This document shows, in pieces, positions 1 through 6,541 of a stretch of 64,000 bases of DNA (its first letter is position 1; every line of letters begins with the position of its first letter). Both the position numbers and the translations under genes were made by a program. The notes below the pieces were generated by a model. It had not been told where the DNA came from. It saw nothing but the letters and a program-made list of their open reading frames with translations, and did no database searches. The stretch is taken from assembly GCA_943370025.1 (NCBI GenBank), contig CALRPI020000027.1:3767-67766 (forward strand), written 5' to 3'. The stretch comes from JAAUUE01 sp943370025 (GTDB lineage: Bacteria; Cyanobacteriota; Cyanobacteriia; Cyanobacteriales; JAAUUE01).

Positions 1-543
1 TAAACTGTCAGTTAAGGCTATTTGTTCTAGGTTCTTATTCAAAGATTCTATATATTCATTTCTGTCAGCCATTTCCATCATCAATAAAGTAGCTTCATTA
101 ACAGCTTGAGACATGATTTGTCTATTGATCATTTGCTCTGTAACATCTTCTAAAATCAGCACCAAATGTTCTTGCTTATCCTCCCCCATACCCATTAAAA
201 TATACACATCATGGTATGTGAACATCTGATCTGGAGTTTCTCTAGCTACACCTTGAAGATGGAAGCTCATCATCTTCTTTCCTAAAATATTATTAATTAT
301 CTGCTCTAAACCAATTAACTCTGGCAAGCTATGCCGGACATCATTACCAATGATTATTTCTTGAACTTCAGAAAATTTATTGATACCTAGAGAGGTTTTC
401 TGAACAATCAACTCTTGATTAAGAAATATATATTCTATAGGGTGTAAAGAAATGATTCCCTGTAAAACAATATTAATATCTTCCTTGAAGGCTTGTAAAA
501 CCAACTCAGAAAATAAATGGTGACCAATAGTATCATTTTGCAT
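1..543 (-). CDS. PAS-type signalling protein, N-terminal part, cut by window edge
   Basis: An open frame of 181 codons runs from an ATG at 543 to the left edge without a stop. It begins MQNDTIGHHLFSEL. Residues about 15-140 look like a PAS-type sensor (PIEYIFLNQELIV near the start, LVLILEDVTEQM near the end). A short helical linker with coiled-coil character follows, and the visible part ends NLEQIALTDSL. In cyanobacterial diguanylate cyclases the stretch just before GGDEF typically reads A-x-TDSLTGLxNRR, so a GGDEF domain is the likeliest continuation; this is inferred from three or four residues. A PAS histidine kinase or cyclase remains possible. No DNA-binding or membrane segment is visible in this part. 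Confidence 0.6.
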   Translation of the reverse strand, partial: MQNDTIGHHLFSELVLQAFKEDINIVLQGIISLHPIEYIFLNQELIVQKTSLGINKFSEVQEIIIGNDVRHSLPELIGLEQIINNILGKKMMSFHLQGVARETPDQMFTYHDVYILMGMGEDKQEHLVLILEDVTEQMINRQIMSQAVNEATLLMMEMADRNEYIESLNKNLEQIALTDSL

Positions 544-568
544 TTACTTATCTTAAGGTTAGAAGTCA

Positions 569-905
569 TTTATAAAGTGGCTAGAAGGTCTGATTTTGCG
601 CCTCCGGAGGAGGCGCAAAATCAGACTTTATAAATAGCCTCTTAGGAGGTTATTTATAAAGTGGTGGGAAAGTATGGCAACTCTAGTTTTGCTGCGGGAT
701 ATGCTGAGGGCGTAAAGTCTTACGCCTCTACGATTAGTTGTACTTCACTGAATTTAGAGTTTCTATAGTAATCCTAAATACTTTCACCCGCGAAGGTGGT
801 TGAAAATATCAGTTAGAATCAGGTTGACTTATAAGATGTTAGCAAATAATTTAGGATTGCTATATATAGTCTCTCATACCTTTTGGGTATGTGAAATTAT
901 ACTTT
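569..905. repeat. Non-coding repeat block with TTTATAAAGT boxes and a perfect hairpin
   Basis: The box TTTATAAAGT or its complement occurs near 570, 625, 652 and 900, which gives nested inverted repeats. At 588-626 the arm GTCTGATTTTGCGCCTCC and its exact complement (18 bp each) are separated by three bases. No oligo-T tract follows, so it is not a classical terminator. The hairpin lies about 45 bases upstream of the start of the PAS gene. No convincing gene was found between 544 and 1140. Confidence 0.55.
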
Positions 906-916
906 ATAAATAGTCT

Positions 917-1022
917 TACAGCAGTTTTTATTCAAAGAAGATGCGATGCAACTGTATGAAATGCTTATCAAGATTAGGTTTAAGAGTGGATGGCTGTAGC
1001 CACTCACTCTCAAACTGTTGTA
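917..1022. repeat. Family-2 short repeat (about 105 bp), diverged copy
   Basis: The ends are ACAGCAG on the left and CAAACTGTTGTA on the right. The inner part carries the hairpin GAGTGGATGGCTGTAGCCAC. Related copies lie at 3872-3980, 25417-25521 and 42259-42361, and a hairpin-only copy at 34257-34306. There is no coding capacity. It looks like a miniature non-autonomous element that inserted next to the family-1 copy at 1024. Confidence 0.6.
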
Positions 1023-1023
1023 A

Positions 1024-1122
1024 TAGGACTTACGCTTTTGAGGTTGTTACGATCTGAGTGTCGTCGACGCCCGCAACAACCTCAAAAAACATAAATAATT
1101 CGTTGGTAGTGTGTAAGTTCTA
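1024..1122. repeat. Family-1 MITE-like repeat (about 100 bp)
   Basis: The ends are TAGGACTTACGC on the left and GTGTAAGTTCTA on the right, forming imperfect terminal inverted repeats. The inner hairpin pairs GAGGTTGTT with AACAACCTC. Other copies with the same ends but different hairpin arms lie at 29563-29654, 42395-42490, 45880-45979 and 55118-55213. It is non-coding. Confidence 0.7.
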
Positions 1123-1140
1123 CTTAATTCAGTCGGATAT

Positions 1141-2295
1141 TTATCTATACCAAATAGTTTCTACTTGATGAGCGATCGCTCTCATTTCTGCCTGCAATTC
1201 CTGTGATGTATCGCTAGGAATTAAAACCGTGACATGACCCAGCTTGCGTCCGGGGCGAGGGGTTTTGTTGTACCAGTAGATATGGCTATGGGGAATCTGC
1301 GTTAGTTGATGGTTTTTGGCAGGATAATCATCTAATCCCGGATAGCCGAGCAAGTTTACCATTACTGCCCCGGCGGTTTGCAGAGAGGTATCGCCTAATT
1401 CTTGACCAGCGATCGCCCGGAGATATTGCTCAAATTGAGAAGTAGCACAAGCATTGATGGTTAAATGTCCAGAATTATGGGTACGGGGAGCGATTTCATT
1501 AACTAATAGTTGCCCTTCTGGTGTTAAGAATAATTCCACGGCAAATAAACCTACTACCTGCAAATCTGCCAAGATCGTAGTGATTATTTCTTCAGCTCTT
1601 AAAACCAACTCTGCACTAATCGCTGCTGGAGCAAAAACTCGCCGACAGACTTGCTCTTCTTGTTGAGTTTCTACTACGGGATAAACCTTAATTTCTCCGG
1701 TGACAGAACGGGCAGCAATAACCGCTAATTCTTTCGTGAAAGGAATAAATTCTTCGGCAAGAAATGGTGTATTTCTAATTTTCTCTGCCATTGCTGATAG
1801 CTGAGATTGATCTTTGATGATCATGGTGCCCTGACCATCATAACTATGTCTGCGAGCTTTGAGGACAAAAGGGTATTTTAGAGGATGATTGTTAGGCTCT
1901 AAATCTGCTACATCTGCTGTTGATTCTACTAACCAAAATTTGGGATTAGGTAAGCCTAATTTTTGCAGATAACAACGTTGATGATATTTATCTAATAGGG
2001 GTTCTAGGCAGGTTAAGTTAGGTCGAAATAAAGTGCCTTGGGCGGCTAATAATTGCAATGCGGGTAGGTCTACAAATTCGTTTTCAAACCCAATTACATC
2101 ACACAACTCAGCTAGGGCAGCAGTGGCGATCGCATTACCAACTTCTCCATAGATCACTTCCGTAGCTACAGCTACTGCTGGGTCTTCTGGATGGGGAGTT
2201 TGAATCATCAAATCAAGGTTTAATTTCTGGGCAGCATCCCCCATCATCCACGCCAACTGACCACCACCAATAATCCCTACTTTCTTAATCTGCAT
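1141..2295 (-). CDS. purK: 5-(carboxyamino)imidazole ribonucleotide synthase
   Basis: This is the ATP-grasp enzyme that converts AIR, bicarbonate and ATP to N5-CAIR in de novo purine synthesis. The protein starts MQIKKVGIIGGGQLAWMM, the Rossmann-like N-terminal motif of PurK. The ATP-grasp core includes KYPFVLKARRHSYDGQGT and, later, NEIAPRTHNSGHLT, which carries the metal and substrate residues. The length of about 384 aa is normal. An in-frame ATG nine codons upstream (2322) would add MYERKNYRT. I prefer the start at 2295 because homology begins there. purH lies elsewhere in the window (58144), so the pathway genes are scattered. A 70-base gap separates purK from the upstream cyclase gene on the same strand. 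Confidence 0.93.
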   Translation of the reverse strand: MQIKKVGIIGGGQLAWMMGDAAQKLNLDLMIQTPHPEDPAVAVATEVIYGEVGNAIATAALAELCDVIGFENEFVDLPALQLLAAQGTLFRPNLTCLEPLLDKYHQRCYLQKLGLPNPKFWLVESTADVADLEPNNHPLKYPFVLKARRHSYDGQGTMIIKDQSQLSAMAEKIRNTPFLAEEFIPFTKELAVIAARSVTGEIKVYPVVETQQEEQVCRRVFAPAAISAELVLRAEEIITTILADLQVVGLFAVELFLTPEGQLLVNEIAPRTHNSGHLTINACATSQFEQYLRAIAGQELGDTSLQTAGAVMVNLLGYPGLDDYPAKNHQLTQIPHSHIYWYNKTPRPGRKLGHVTVLIPSDTSQELQAEMRAIAHQVETIWYR

Positions 2296-2365
2296 AGTCC
2301 TGTAATTTTTCCTTTCATACATAGCGATCCTAAATGATTTCCCTCGCCAAATACAAGGGAGATCA

Positions 2366-3685
2366 TTAACCAGAAGCAGGTCTGATCTTTAACCTATTTT
2401 GTAAAATATAGGTCTGCATTTCGCCCTTGCCTTTAACTTCAATGATGCCCCGATCTGCAAATAAATACTTATCTGCTAAGAGTTGATGGGTTTCCGCCGT
2501 CACATGAATTGCATTGGGAATACCATGGGATTCCATTCGGCTAGCTGTATTGACCGCATCACCCCAGAGATCATAGATAAATTTCTTTTTGCCAATCACT
2601 CCAGCTACTACTTCCCCGGAATTAATTCCAATCCGTATTGAAAAATTTTGTTGAGTCTCTTGGTTAATTTTAATCAGTGCTGTTTGCATATCTAAAGCCA
2701 TTTCGGCGATCGCTTCCGCATGGTCTGCCCTTGGTTCTGGAATACCACCGACTACCATATAGGCATCACCAATAGTTTTAATCTTCTCTAGTTGATGTTT
2801 TTCTGCCAATTCATCAAATGCAGAAAATATTTGATTAAGTATTTCCACTAATTCTACTGGAGATACTTGACTAGATATCTTTGTAAACTCAACAATATCG
2901 GCAAATAAAATAGTTACGGAGCTAAAACTATCGGCGATCGTGTTATTACTTTCTTTCAAGCGAGAAGCGATCGTAATAGGTAAAATATTCAAAAGTAATT
3001 GCTCGGATTTTTCTCGTTCTATTTCTATTAAGAAACTCTTTAAGAAATCCCGCCGTAGATAAAGCTCCATTAAATAACCAGCAGACCCACCAATTAAGTT
3101 GGCAATTAATAATTGAAAATTAGTGCCAATAGTAATTCCAAATAAAGTTGGTTTGATAAAGTAAAAGGCTGTTATATTATAGATTACTAAGATTACTAAA
3201 GCAGTTGCAGTAGCATAGGTGAATAGAAGCCTTGTACCAGTGTAAGTATATAGAGTTACCAAAACTAGAGAAGTATTAATAATGAACAATATATAATCAT
3301 AGTTCTGACCAACTATACTTGTTCTGATAAGGCTTACTCCTGAGCCAATGGCAATGGGAAAACTGACTGCTGAAATCAAGCTAACCACAATTAAGGCTGG
3401 TTGCATTACATGAAAGATTTTCTTTGTATAGGTAAAAGCAAAAATAACTACTAGGAAGGGAGTGAAAATTCCAAATTTTATCCATAGACCCATTTCCATA
3501 TAATCATAAGTATAAATCCCTCTTATGATCTGGATGCCATCTAATATTGTTACTAGACAATAAATTATGATAGGTAATAAGATAGCAAATCTTACCTGTT
3601 TAATAGATTTTTTTGCATAGTCCTGTCGGAAGTTTCTCTCTAATTGAAGATCGCAATAATTCAGAGTAATAGGATTAATATCCAT
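2366..3685 (-). CDS. Membrane-bound class III adenylate cyclase
   Basis: The 439 aa protein has about six hydrophobic helices in residues 30-210 and a class III cyclase domain at about 250-425. Visible catalytic features are the first metal Asp in TILFADIVEFTK, the second in TIGDAYMVVGG, the adenine-selecting Lys in KIKTIGD paired with Asp in FIYDLWGD, and the transition-state Arg in NTASRMES. The Lys/Asp pair argues for cAMP rather than cGMP. The N-terminal membrane part resembles an integral-membrane sensor. The enzyme should sit in the plasma membrane with its catalytic domain in the cytoplasm. A guanylate cyclase is less likely on these residues. Confidence 0.9.
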   Translation of the reverse strand: MDINPITLNYCDLQLERNFRQDYAKKSIKQVRFAILLPIIIYCLVTILDGIQIIRGIYTYDYMEMGLWIKFGIFTPFLVVIFAFTYTKKIFHVMQPALIVVSLISAVSFPIAIGSGVSLIRTSIVGQNYDYILFIINTSLVLVTLYTYTGTRLLFTYATATALVILVIYNITAFYFIKPTLFGITIGTNFQLLIANLIGGSAGYLMELYLRRDFLKSFLIEIEREKSEQLLLNILPITIASRLKESNNTIADSFSSVTILFADIVEFTKISSQVSPVELVEILNQIFSAFDELAEKHQLEKIKTIGDAYMVVGGIPEPRADHAEAIAEMALDMQTALIKINQETQQNFSIRIGINSGEVVAGVIGKKKFIYDLWGDAVNTASRMESHGIPNAIHVTAETHQLLADKYLFADRGIIEVKGKGEMQTYILQNRLKIRPASG

Positions 3686-3700
3686 AAATAAGTTAATTCA

Positions 3701-3823
3701 TTAATCTTGGCTGTTGCTGTAGTAGATGTAGCGATCGTGTTGGGCAGCGCCATCTGTTGGGAGTTGGTCAACTATTTCGGGTGGGGCATCTGCCATCAGG
3801 TCTTGGGCAATTTGCCAGATTGG
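3701..3823 (-). pseudogene. Possible C-terminal remnant of a small antitoxin-like gene
   Basis: A 40-codon frame without a start reads PIWQIAQDLMADAPPEIV, then QLPTDGAAQHDRYIYY, and ends in TAA at 3701. This resembles the C-terminal tail of small cyanobacterial antitoxin-type proteins (W-x-I...LPTDGA-x-QHDHYIYG). The frame is closed upstream by TAA at 3824, and a family-2 repeat begins about 50 bases further on. No start codon or ribosome site is visible, so it is probably a decayed gene. The family assignment is from memory and tentative. Confidence 0.3.
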
Positions 3824-3871
3824 TTACAGCCTGTATTTCTGGTTTGACTATTAGTTTAGTATCCCTAAACT

Positions 3872-3980
3872 TACAGTACCTTGCGTTCAAATGAGACACT
3901 CCACAAATATTGAAAGTCTGATCAATGTTGGGTTTGAGAGTGGGCTGAGGGTCGTCGAAGTCCACTCTCAAACTGCTGTA
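3872..3980. repeat. Family-2 short repeat
   Basis: The ends are TACAGTACCTTGCG and AACTGCTGTA. Between them are the shared ATGAGACAC and ATGTTGGGTTTGAGAGTGG segments. In this copy the hairpin tip is CTGAGGGTCGTCGAAG instead of TGGCTGTAGCCA, while the outer arms GAGAGTGG/CCACTCTC still pair. It ends five bases before the toxin-antitoxin operator. Confidence 0.7.
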
Positions 3981-3984
3981 AATT

Positions 3985-4007
3985 ATTGTACAATGTATCT
4001 GTACAAT
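3985..4007 (+). promoter_or_regulatory. Candidate operator of the Phd/YefM-YoeB pair
   Basis: Two TGTACA cores lie at 3987-3992 and 4000-4005, 13 bp apart centre to centre. The first sits in the perfect palindrome ATTGTACAAT. YefM-YoeB of E. coli represses its promoter through neighbouring palindromes with TGTACA cores, so the match to the antitoxin gene 16 bases downstream is specific. Autoregulation is inferred. Confidence 0.7.
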
Positions 4008-4022
4008 TTTAAGCAGCCGATC

Positions 4023-4307
4023 ATGTTGAACAAGGAAACTACTTACTCTCAGGCAAGGATGAATTTGGCGAGTATTCTGGATCAGGTTTGTGACGATCGC
4101 CAAATTATGGTGATTAAGCGCCGGAACCAGAAAAATGTGGCGTTGATTGCTGAGGATGAGCTTTCGAGTTTGTTGGAGTGTGTGTATCTATTGCGATCGC
4201 CGGAAAATGCTCGGCGTTTATTTGGGGCTTTGGAGTGGGCAGAAACTACAATGGAGGCTCCCCAAACCTTAGCGGAGTTAACTGGGGAGTTGGGTATTGA
4301 GTCCTAG
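4023..4307 (+). CDS. Phd/YefM-family antitoxin
   Basis: The protein has 94 aa and starts MLNKETTYSQARMNLASIL. The N-terminal Phd/YefM fold is visible in SQARMNLASILDQV and in VIKRRNQKNVALIAEDELSS, followed by an acidic, probably flexible C-terminal tail that would wrap the toxin. I chose the ATG at 4023 because it begins the family domain and lies just after the TGTACA operator; the longer frame from 3891 runs through the repeat. Its 3' end overlaps the toxin start by 11 bases, so the two are translationally coupled. It is expected to repress its own promoter and neutralise the YoeB-like toxin. Confidence 0.9.
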   Translation: MLNKETTYSQARMNLASILDQVCDDRQIMVIKRRNQKNVALIAEDELSSLLECVYLLRSPENARRLFGALEWAETTMEAPQTLAELTGELGIES

Positions 4308-4620
4308 AAAGAAGCAGAAAGTTGAGAAATCGCAGGCTCATCTTAATTCTGGCTATTTCCCAGTATTTAGTCCAGATTTCAAGGCAGATTTGGCATGGTG
4401 GTATCGCCATGACCCAAAGAAGGGGGAGAAGATATTAGATTTGATGGCGGATGTGCTGGATGGAGCACCTTTTGTAGGTTTAGGGAAGCCGGAACCTCTT
4501 AAATATATTGCGGCGGATACTTGGTCGAGGCGAATTGATCTGGAGCATCGGTTGGTTTATAAGGTGACGGGAAATAGGGTTTATTTTCTCCAAGCTCGTT
4601 ATCATTATTCCCAACCCTAA
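4297..4620 (+). CDS. YoeB/Txe-family mRNA interferase toxin
   Basis: The 107 aa product belongs to the RelE-superfamily ribosome-dependent endoribonucleases. The residues matching the YoeB active site are present: Glu in GKPEPLK, Arg in EHRLVYKV, and the terminal His-Tyr in ARYHYSQP, so the toxin looks functional. The N-terminus is about 20 residues longer than E. coli YoeB and rich in Lys. The start is TTG at 4297 inside the antitoxin gene; the next in-frame ATG lies within the core fold. A non-ATG start is a common way to keep toxin output low. Confidence 0.88.
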   Translation: MSPRKKQKVEKSQAHLNSGYFPVFSPDFKADLAWWYRHDPKKGEKILDLMADVLDGAPFVGLGKPEPLKYIAADTWSRRIDLEHRLVYKVTGNRVYFLQARYHYSQP

Positions 4621-4710
4621 AAGAGATTCAATAAGTCAATCTGCGATGTTTTCCGAATTGGGTAACTGAGCTTCTGCAAGGGTAAGAATTTCTCGAATTT
4701 ATGTAGTGGA

Positions 4711-4953
4711 TCAATCGACATCTATCTGTTCCCACAGTTGAGAAACAGGACGAGTTTTCCCGATGAGGATTTCTTGCCATCCTTGATAGAGTCCTTCACG
4801 GATAGTTTTGATCGAGTCATCTTCATTTTCATCTTCATCGAGGGGTTGAGAGTAGCGGGCATTTTTGGTGAACAACAAAAAGTTAAGAACTTCTTCTAAT
4901 AAAAGTTCGGGGCTTTGTTCGATTTCTTGGAGTAGTTTTTCTTTTGTTGTCAT
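4711..4953 (-). CDS. Small antitoxin-like protein, no toxin partner seen
   Basis: An 80 aa acidic protein starting MTTKEKLLQEIEQSPELLLEE. The N-terminal pattern (K-LLQEIEQSPEELLEEVLNFL) is that of DUF2281/VapB-like small cyanobacterial proteins. The C-terminal G-W-QE-L-GKT-PVSQLW is typical of antitoxins of RelE-like pairs. Downstream (4621-4710, same strand) only a short frame REILTLAEAQL without a start is visible, so any toxin has been lost. It sits in a cluster of toxin-antitoxin genes and fragments. The function is inferred from sequence pattern only. Confidence 0.6.
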   Translation of the reverse strand: MTTKEKLLQEIEQSPELLLEEVLNFLLFTKNARYSQPLDEDENEDDSIKTIREGLYQGWQEILIGKTRPVSQLWEQIDVD

Positions 4954-5060
4954 AGTTTCTGCAAGTTATAACCACATTTTTAAGTATAGTTCCTGATGAA
5001 CTGAAGTTTAGACTAAATTCAAAAAGATGGCAGCGCTCTCAAAAGTTGGGAATCTCACCG

Positions 5061-5243
5061 AACGTGAGTTCGATGGTTTTTAAAAAACTGATCGAATTCA
5101 AATTGGACAAGATGAGGACTGAGCGAAGTCGAAGTCCGGCTCTAGGGGGCTGGTTTCGATGACCCTCAACCAGTCTGTAGAAACCCTGCACAACGTAAGA
5201 ACGAAACCATTAAGATTTTAGGGATTTTCATCGAATTCACGTT
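5061..5243. repeat. Family-3 MITE-like repeat (about 183 bp)
   Basis: The ends AACGTGAGTTCGATGG and TCATCGAATTCACGTT are terminal inverted repeats. Inner marks are AAATTGGACAAG, GAAGTCCGGCTCTAGGGGGC and GAACGAAACCAT. A second copy is at 11993-12174 and matches over its whole length. No open frame is conserved between the copies. It lies directly at the 3' end of the truncated HigA-like gene. Confidence 0.75.
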
Positions 5244-5245
5244 GA

Positions 5246-5338
5246 TTAAAGTTCGGGAATACGATCGCTTTCATAATATTCAATTAAAACGCCAATAATA
5301 TCGATCAAGGAGGCTAGGGGATGTTGTTCGTTTAACAT
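5246..5338 (-). pseudogene. Truncated HigA-like antitoxin gene (N-terminal 30 codons)
   Basis: A strong ribosome site (GGAGGT) precedes an ATG at 5338. The product reads MLNEQHPLASLIDIIG then VLIEYYESDRIPEL and stops at 5246. The H-P-L-x-L-I-D-x-x-G-x-L-I-E-x-Y-E pattern resembles the start of HigA-type antitoxins, which normally continue with a helix-turn-helix of about 60 residues. Here the frame ends three bases before the family-3 repeat, so insertion of the repeat probably removed the rest. The assignment is from pattern memory. Confidence 0.4.
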
Positions 5339-5364
5339 TTAATTTACCTCCATGTTCCTTATCT

Positions 5365-5991
5365 ATGCCCCGCCAACCCCGTCAGCTTCAAGTTGGCTAT
5401 TCTTACCACATTACTACTCGCTGCAATAACCGGGAGTTTCGGTTGACTCGGTTGGAATGCCGAGAGGTTTTTGTGTATGCCTTACAAAAATGCCAGAGTA
5501 AGTTTGGCTTCAAGCTCTATGGTTTGTGCATCATGAGCAATCATGTGCATTACCTGATGGAACCCCAAGCACCGGAGGATTTGCCGAAGATTATGCACTG
5601 GCTGAATTGGTACACTGCGATGTGTTTTAATCGGATGCTGCACCGGACGGGGCATTTTTGGGAGAAGCTCTACTACAGCACGGGGTTCCCGGCGGATGAC
5701 CAGAAAAGGGCGCTGAATACTTTGCGCTATATCCATGCCAACCCGAAGGCGGCGGGAATCCAGCAGGGTTTTTTCTATGATTTTAGTAATTATGGCACTT
5801 ATGACCGCTTAACTCAGGATGGAATTACTCAGTGGCATCCGGCATTTTTGGCGCTGGGGGCACGCTGGAAATTTGTGCGGCGGCGTATCGGAAGTTTTGT
5901 TTTAATCCGAAGGTTGCCCTTGCTTTGTTTCCACAGCCGCCGACGATCCCCCCCAGCCCCCCTTAAAAAAGGGGGGAGAATTAATTCTTAA
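5365..5991 (+). CDS. REP-associated Y1 transposase (RAYT), C-terminus frameshifted
   Basis: A HUH/Y1 transposase of the TnpA-REP group (208 aa in frame). The metal-binding HUH motif is in IMSNHVHYLMEP (about residues 57-65). A candidate nucleophile Tyr lies in WLNWYTAMCFNRML, and the following GHFWEKLYYSTG and TLRYIHANPKAAG motifs are typical of RAYTs. After HPAFLALGA (about residue 165) the frame loses homology; the other frame continues TLEICAAAYRKFCFNPK. This fits a one-base loss in the G run at 5856-5860 (family consensus LGSTL). The last 25 residues come from a C-rich palindromic repeat. The catalytic part is intact but the C-terminus is damaged, so the activity is doubtful. Confidence 0.82.
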   Translation: MPRQPRQLQVGYSYHITTRCNNREFRLTRLECREVFVYALQKCQSKFGFKLYGLCIMSNHVHYLMEPQAPEDLPKIMHWLNWYTAMCFNRMLHRTGHFWEKLYYSTGFPADDQKRALNTLRYIHANPKAAGIQQGFFYDFSNYGTYDRLTQDGITQWHPAFLALGARWKFVRRRIGSFVLIRRLPLLCFHSRRRSPPAPLKKGGRINS

Positions 5992-6175
5992 AGTCCCCCT
6001 TTTGAAGGGGGATTTAGGGGGATCGAACCGGGGCAGTTGAATCTATGGGATGAGTGGGAAATATCGACGGAGATTCATCGGGTGGCGGAGAAGTTTGTTC
6101 TTGCCAATTGTTTTAATCCGAAGTTTGCCCTAGCTCTGTTCCCGCAGCCGCCGACGACTCCCCCCCAGCCCCCGC
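5899..6175 (+). repeat. Direct duplication with C-rich palindromes downstream of the RAYT
   Basis: The segment beginning TGTTTTAATCCGAAG and ending in GCCGCCGACGA plus a C-run occurs at about 5899-5960 and again at 6109-6175, an offset of 210 bases. Between the copies lies the palindrome CCCCCTTTTGAAGGGGG. In both copies one frame reads CFNPK-ALALFPQPP. The second copy is preceded by the open stretch LWDEWEISTEIHRVAEKFVL. It looks like a duplicated gene fragment filled with repeats. Confidence 0.5.
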
Positions 6176-6219
6176 GCTAACGCGCCGCTACGCTAGAAAA
6201 AAGGGGGGAGAATTTGTAG

Positions 6220-6400
6220 GGTGGGCATTGCCCACCGATGGAAGACTGAAGAACAACTACTAAATATATAAAATCTTTGCCTTGATAATTTTTGAGGCAA
6301 GTAAATTGTGGTGGACTTGGGGGAGGGTTTAGCCCTTGGAGGATGGTTTTTGAGGCAATGGGGGTTGCAAAATATGGGGGAAAGGTGGGCATTGCCCACC
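6220..6400. repeat. Pair of GGTGGGCATTGCCCACC palindromes
   Basis: The 17-base palindrome GGTGGGCATTGCCCACC occurs at 6220-6236 and 6384-6400. The sequences around them (GTAGG on the left, CCTAC on the right) make the whole segment an inverted-repeat element of about 190 bp. Single relatives are at 11952-11968 and 13648-13664. No gene is supported in 6176-6541. Confidence 0.6.
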
Positions 6401-6541
6401 CTACTGAGTAAATATACTTATTGAGGAACCAATAAACGGGGGCGGTGCCAGGTATCGAAAACCCTGAAAGGTATATCTAGTGTGGAAAGTACGGATCGGA
6501 CAAATCTTTTTTAAATCGACGAAGGCCTTATCTGCTACAAT

